Below, one piece after another: positions 32,876-35,833 of a stretch of 35,833 nucleotides of DNA (the first letter of the stretch is position 1; each line of letters opens with the position of its first letter). The translations under genes were made by a program, and so were the position numbers. Under the pieces are notes generated by a model that saw only the letters and a program-made list of their open reading frames with translations, had not been told where the DNA came from and ran no database searches. Source of the stretch: Vulcanococcus limneticus LL (lineage in GTDB: Bacteria; Cyanobacteriota; Cyanobacteriia; PCC-6307; Cyanobiaceae); assembly GCF_002252705.1 (NCBI RefSeq), contig NZ_NQLA01000032.1, positions 1 through 35,833 of the forward strand. The letters run 5' to 3'.

Positions 32876-34264
32876 CTACTTGCCGATGCAGAAGCGCGCG
32901 AACACCCGATCCAGCACCGCCTCGTTGATCTCCTCGCCGGTGATCTCGCCCAGGGCGCGCGCTGCGGCGCGCAGGTCGATGGTCCAGAAGTCCCAGGGGA
33001 GCTGCTGCTGGGCGGCCTCGAGGCTGCGGGCCAGGGCCGCGGCTGCCGCCGCGGCGAGGTCGTGCTGGCGGCGGTTGAGGGCTACCTGCAGGCCCTGGTC
33101 GCCGCCATGGCCGCAACGGCGCAGCAGGGCCTGCTCCAGATGCTCCTGGCCCGCGCCCGAGAGGGCACTGATGCAGGCATCGGCGACGGCGGGGGCGGCG
33201 GCTGGGGCAGTGGGCTCCGCTCCTGCCGGCCCCGCCAGGCCCCCCGCGAGATCCGCCTTGTTGCCCACCACCAGCAGCGGCACCCCTGGGGGAACCTGCT
33301 CCCGCAGCTCCTGGTCGCCGGCGGTCCAGCCGGCCTCCAGATCGAAGAGCAGCAGCACCACATCGGCGGCGGCCAGGGCGGCGCGGCTGCGGGCGATGCC
33401 CAGCTGCTCCACCCGGTCGTCGGTGGCGCGGATGCCGGCGGTGTCGAGCAGGGTGAGCGGCACGCCCTGGATCACCAGCTCGCTCTCCACCAGGTCGCGG
33501 GTGGTGCCGGGTAGGTCGGTCACGATCGCCCGCTCCGTGCGGCTGAGCCGATTCAGCAGGCTGGACTTGCCCACGTTGGGGCGGCCCACGATCGCCACCT
33601 TCAGGCCCTCGCGCAGCAGTTGCCCCCGTTGGGCGTCGGCCACCAGCTGCAGCAGGGCTCCCCGCACCGCCTCCAGCTCGGCCACCACCGCCGCGGCGTC
33701 CAGGGGCGGCAGGTCCTCCTCGAAGTCCACCCGCGCCTCCAGTTCGGCCAGCTGGTCCAGCAGCCGCTCGCGCAGGCCGCCGATGCGGCGCTGCAGGCCG
33801 CCATCGAGGCCGGCCATCGCCAGCTGGGCCGCGCGGCGGCTGCGGGCCGTCACCAGCTCGCTCACGGCCTCGGCCCGGGTGAGATCAAGCCGGCCGTTGA
33901 GGAAGGCCCGCTGGCTGAACTCGCCGGCGCCGGCCCGCCGGGCCCCGGCGGCCAGCACCAGCTCCAGCACCCGCTGCACGCAGATCAGGCCGCCGTGGCA
34001 GTGCAGTTCCACCACGTCCTCGCGGGTGAAGCTGCGGGGGGCCTTCATCAGCAACAGCAGGGCCTCATCCACCCGCTCCCCGGTGGCTGGATCCACCACG
34101 TGCCCGTAGAGCACCCGGTGACTCTCCCAGCACTGCTGGCCCGGGGCCACAAACAGGCGCCGGCCGATGGCTTCCGCCTGGGGGCCTGAGAGGCGCACGA
34201 TCGCCACACTGCCGGCCCCGGCGGCCACGGCCGTCGCCACGGCGGCGATGGTGTCGTCGAACAA
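32876..34264 (-). CDS. mnmE: tRNA modification GTPase MnmE (TrmE)
   Basis: A 462-residue GTPase that, with MnmG, installs the cmnm5 group on U34 of tRNAs. It starts MFDDTIAAVATAVAAGAGSVAIVRLSG, has EDVVELHCHGG, then GRLDLTRAEAV, the G domain P-loop VAIVGRPNVGKSSLLN (near 222-237), DLPGTTRD, LLDTAGIRATDD, VVGNKAD, and the C-terminal FCIGK carrying the conserved Cys. The start is TTG at 34264. An Ala/Pro-rich insert in the G domain (about 347-363; GPAGAEPTAPAAAPAV) is probably a loop. The gene is intact and diverges from the DUF2062 gene by 109 bases. Confidence 0.95.
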   Translation of the reverse strand: MFDDTIAAVATAVAAGAGSVAIVRLSGPQAEAIGRRLFVAPGQQCWESHRVLYGHVVDPATGERVDEALLLLMKAPRSFTREDVVELHCHGGLICVQRVLELVLAAGARRAGAGEFSQRAFLNGRLDLTRAEAVSELVTARSRRAAQLAMAGLDGGLQRRIGGLRERLLDQLAELEARVDFEEDLPPLDAAAVVAELEAVRGALLQLVADAQRGQLLREGLKVAIVGRPNVGKSSLLNRLSRTERAIVTDLPGTTRDLVESELVIQGVPLTLLDTAGIRATDDRVEQLGIARSRAALAAADVVLLLFDLEAGWTAGDQELREQVPPGVPLLVVGNKADLAGGLAGPAGAEPTAPAAAPAVADACISALSGAGQEHLEQALLRRCGHGGDQGLQVALNRRQHDLAAAAAAALARSLEAAQQQLPWDFWTIDLRAAARALGEITGEEINEAVLDRVFARFCIGK

Positions 34265-34373
34265 GGCGGAGACGGGGAGGGGGATCTCCAGTGTCGGTCA
34301 GGGCTTGGGGCCCTCGCCCCCGACGGCGACGGTGGCGCGCCAGGCCAGGCAGTGGTGATCAGACTGGACCGCA

Positions 34374-34862
34374 ATGGCAAGCCGCAACCAGCCGATTCAG
34401 CGCCTGCTGCACCATGTCCGGCGGCGGCTGCGCTGGCTGTGGCAGCAGGAGGGCAGCGCCGAGGAGCGGGCCCGGGGCCTGGCGGCGGGGGTGTTCACCG
34501 GCTGCTTCCCGCTGTTCGGCCTGCAGATCGTGCTGGGGGTGGCACTGGCCAGCCTGGTGCGGGGCAATCACCTGCTGGCGGCGGCGGGCACCTGGATCAG
34601 CAACCCCCTCACCACGCTGCCGCTCTGCTGGCTCAACTACCAGCTGGGCTCCCTGCTGCTGGGTCCGGGTGGCGGCTGGCCCGGGGCAGCGGAGCTGGTG
34701 CGCCTCGAAAGCCTGCTGGCCCTGGGTTGGGACTTCGCCTCCCGGCTGCTGCTGGGCTCCGCCGTGGTGGGCAGCCTGGCGGCGGCATTGAGCGGCTGGG
34801 CCTGCTGGCACTGGCTGCGCCGCCCGCACCACCGGCAACGGCGCGCTCAGCCACGGCTCTAG
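34374..34862 (+). CDS. DUF2062 domain membrane protein
   Basis: A 162-residue protein. The signature GVFTGCFPLFGLQIVLGVALAS (GxFxGxxPxxGxQ) lies at about residues 40-61, and ISNPLTTLPLCWLNYQLG follows. About three membrane helices are visible, and the ends are basic (HHVRRRLRWLW, RRPHHRQRRAQ). DUF2062 is common in bacteria with unknown function. It converges on the 62-residue gene, overlapping it by 4 bases (34859-34862). Confidence 0.85.
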   Translation: MASRNQPIQRLLHHVRRRLRWLWQQEGSAEERARGLAAGVFTGCFPLFGLQIVLGVALASLVRGNHLLAAAGTWISNPLTTLPLCWLNYQLGSLLLGPGGGWPGAAELVRLESLLALGWDFASRLLLGSAVVGSLAAALSGWACWHWLRRPHHRQRRAQPRL

Positions 34863-35047
34863 AGCTGGGGAAATCCGGGGCAGACCATCAGGTCGATATG
34901 GCCGCCGGAGGGATGGCGCCACTCGCGGAACTCCTCGGCCAGGGCTCGGTGGGCCCGGGCCTCCTGGCCCGCCTCCAGCACCTGCAGGCGCTGGTGCACC
35001 AGGTCCAGGGTGTCGTCGATCAATTGGGCGGCCTGTTCTGAGGTCAT
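34859..35047 (-). CDS. Small soluble hypothetical protein, 62 residues
   Basis: From ATG 35047 this reads MTSEQAAQLIDDTLDLVHQR, then a helical, Glu/Ala-rich stretch and FREWRHPSGGHIDLMVCPGF. It is predicted mostly helical and cytoplasmic. The frame extends to 35167, but that part has unlike composition. No family recognised. Confidence 0.55.
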   Translation of the reverse strand: MTSEQAAQLIDDTLDLVHQRLQVLEAGQEARAHRALAEEFREWRHPSGGHIDLMVCPGFPQL

Positions 35048-35345
35048 GGCGCTGCCGGAACCTCGGCGCGTTCTAGGCAAGCGCTCAGGCCGGAGCTGTA
35101 GCACTGCACACCTGGCCCTGTCCCCGTAGGGAGACCGCCACAGGGGCACGGATACGGGCCAGGTCAACGGCTGACGGCCGTAGGAAAAGAGGCCAGAGTT
35201 GTCGAAGTCGGCGGAGCCAGGCCAAAGACGGCAGCCCCCTCCAGGCCCTCAAGGCCCTCGAGCCCCTGGTTACGAAGTCCCGGACAAGCTGGCAGAGGCA
35301 ATCGAAGACTCTGCAGGCCAGAGCCAATGCCCATCCCCACAGACC
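35048..35345. other. 298-base stretch without a clear gene, containing a long hairpin
   Basis: No convincing gene or tRNA is seen. An interrupted hairpin spans 35110-35164: ACCTGGCCC (35110-35118) with GGGCCAGGT (35156-35164), plus an inner CCCC/GGGG pairing (35122-35125 with 35143-35146). The right part could be the N-terminal extension of the next gene if TTG 35199 is its start. Confidence 0.45.
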
Positions 35346-35645
35346 ATGGATGTGGATCTCACCCATCGCGTCACGATCCAAAGCAAAGGCCGAAGCGGCG
35401 ATGTGAGCGTCGGCCTGGACGAGCTGGATCTTGTGTTCTGGTGGGAGTTCGGTGGCGGCACCTGCGTGGCCATCATTCACGCACCCAGTCCAGAGGAATG
35501 GCTACATCAACATCCCCTCAACAGGCATCCCCGCAGCGCGTTCCTTCAGGCCTTAGCTGCTGAAATCCGCAAGCTCCAATGCCCGGGCTGCAGCTACGAA
35601 GTAACCAGCCATGGGATTCTGTTCCATGAACCTGGTTCGCCCTAG
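35346..35645 (+). CDS. Hypothetical protein, 99 residues
   Basis: From ATG 35346 it reads MDVDLTHRVTIQSKGRSGDV, then VGLDELDLVFWWEFGGGTCVAIIH, PEEWLHQHPLNRHPRSAFLQ and IRKLQCPGCSYEVTSHGILF. The base composition is lower in G+C than its neighbours, and it lies just left of an insertion sequence, so it may be a recently acquired accessory gene. TTG 35199 would add 49 low-complexity residues. No family recognised. Confidence 0.5.
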   Translation: MDVDLTHRVTIQSKGRSGDVSVGLDELDLVFWWEFGGGTCVAIIHAPSPEEWLHQHPLNRHPRSAFLQALAAEIRKLQCPGCSYEVTSHGILFHEPGSP

Positions 35646-35670
35646 CATTGCCCAGCAGCCCACGGCCGTG

Positions 35671-35833
35671 TGAGGTGGTCTGGGTTTTCTGGACAGGCTC
35701 CATCGTTAACCTGTGAGGCGGGGCACCGCCCCTGACAGGGGGCTCCCACCCATGAGCAAACGCCGCACCCATAGCCCCGAGTTCAAGGCCAAGGTCGCCA
35801 TGGAGGCGATCAGTGGCCGCAAGACGCTCCAGG
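35671..35833 (+). mobile_element. Left end of an IS3-family insertion sequence (cut by window edge)
   Basis: The left end is placed at about 35669-35671, where TGTGAGGTGGTCTGGGTTTT begins (IS3-type ends start with TG). The right end, the target duplication and the rest of the transposase lie outside the window, so the exact border is not proven. The transposase OrfA starts at 35752. Confidence 0.65.
35752..35833 (+). CDS. IS3-family transposase OrfA, N-terminal fragment
   Basis: The 27 visible residues MSKRRTHSPEFKAKVAMEAI and GRKTLQ match the N-terminal HTH (Tnp_1/IS911 OrfA type) of IS3-family transposases, which binds the IS ends. OrfB, made by a frameshift in this family, would follow to the right. 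The gene is cut by the window edge. Confidence 0.85.
   Translation, partial: MSKRRTHSPEFKAKVAMEAISGRKTLQ

Noticed and set aside
35085..35480. 131-codon minus-strand frame opposite the hypothetical gene
   Set aside because: No recognisable motif, and the plus-strand frame has the more protein-like sequence.

Overview
The window is very G+C-rich (roughly 70 percent by eye), densely packed, and carries a cyanobacterial gene set: ndhH of the photosynthetic NDH-1 complex, a phylloquinone (vitamin K1) pathway cluster, a DUF3285 protein after prfB, and a glycine-rich-repeat/radical-SAM (GRR) peptide system typical of picocyanobacteria. I infer a Cyanobium/Synechococcus-type alpha-cyanobacterium. 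Most genes are core housekeeping. The accessory parts are about 20.2-23.3 kb, 26.1-29.0 kb and the right edge.

Layout: 0-3.4 kb holds the end of a cysteine desulfurase gene, a DUF456 membrane protein, rsmH, ndhH and a DUF2752 gene whose 5' end looks frameshifted. From 3.5 to 10.4 kb are a membrane protein, a DHNA-CoA thioesterase-like gene, two small membrane proteins, then menE-menC-menA on the minus strand with menF diverging from menA. Together these cover most of the chorismate-to-prenylated-naphthoquinone route; menD and menB are not here. From 10.4 to 13.4 kb are a patatin-like phospholipase with a cyclic-nucleotide-type domain, gshB and grxC (a glutathione pair). From 13.6 to 16.9 kb run prfB (with its programmed +1 frameshift), DUF3285, ybeY, dgkA and trpG/pabA.

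From 16.9 to 20.2 kb are an exported degenerate metallo-beta-lactamase-fold protein, an FAD monooxygenase and a HisC-type aminotransferase. From 20.3 to 23.3 kb three plus-strand genes follow closely: an Anbu proteasome-like peptidase, a glutaminase and a GltS sodium/glutamate symporter. Then come argS, a methyltransferase and a decayed peptide-deformylase fragment. From 26.2 to 29.0 kb lies a complete GRR RiPP-type system on the minus strand: grrP (orphan periplasmic binding protein), grrA (repeat-bearing secreted precursor) and grrM (radical SAM maturase).

The right part holds a SIMPL-domain protein, nadC, a Coq4-like protein, a small secreted protein, a flavin reductase, mnmE, a DUF2062 protein, two small hypothetical genes and the left end of an IS3-family insertion sequence cut by the window edge. 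The two most interesting systems are the GRR cyclophane-peptide cassette and the Anbu-glutaminase-GltS cluster.
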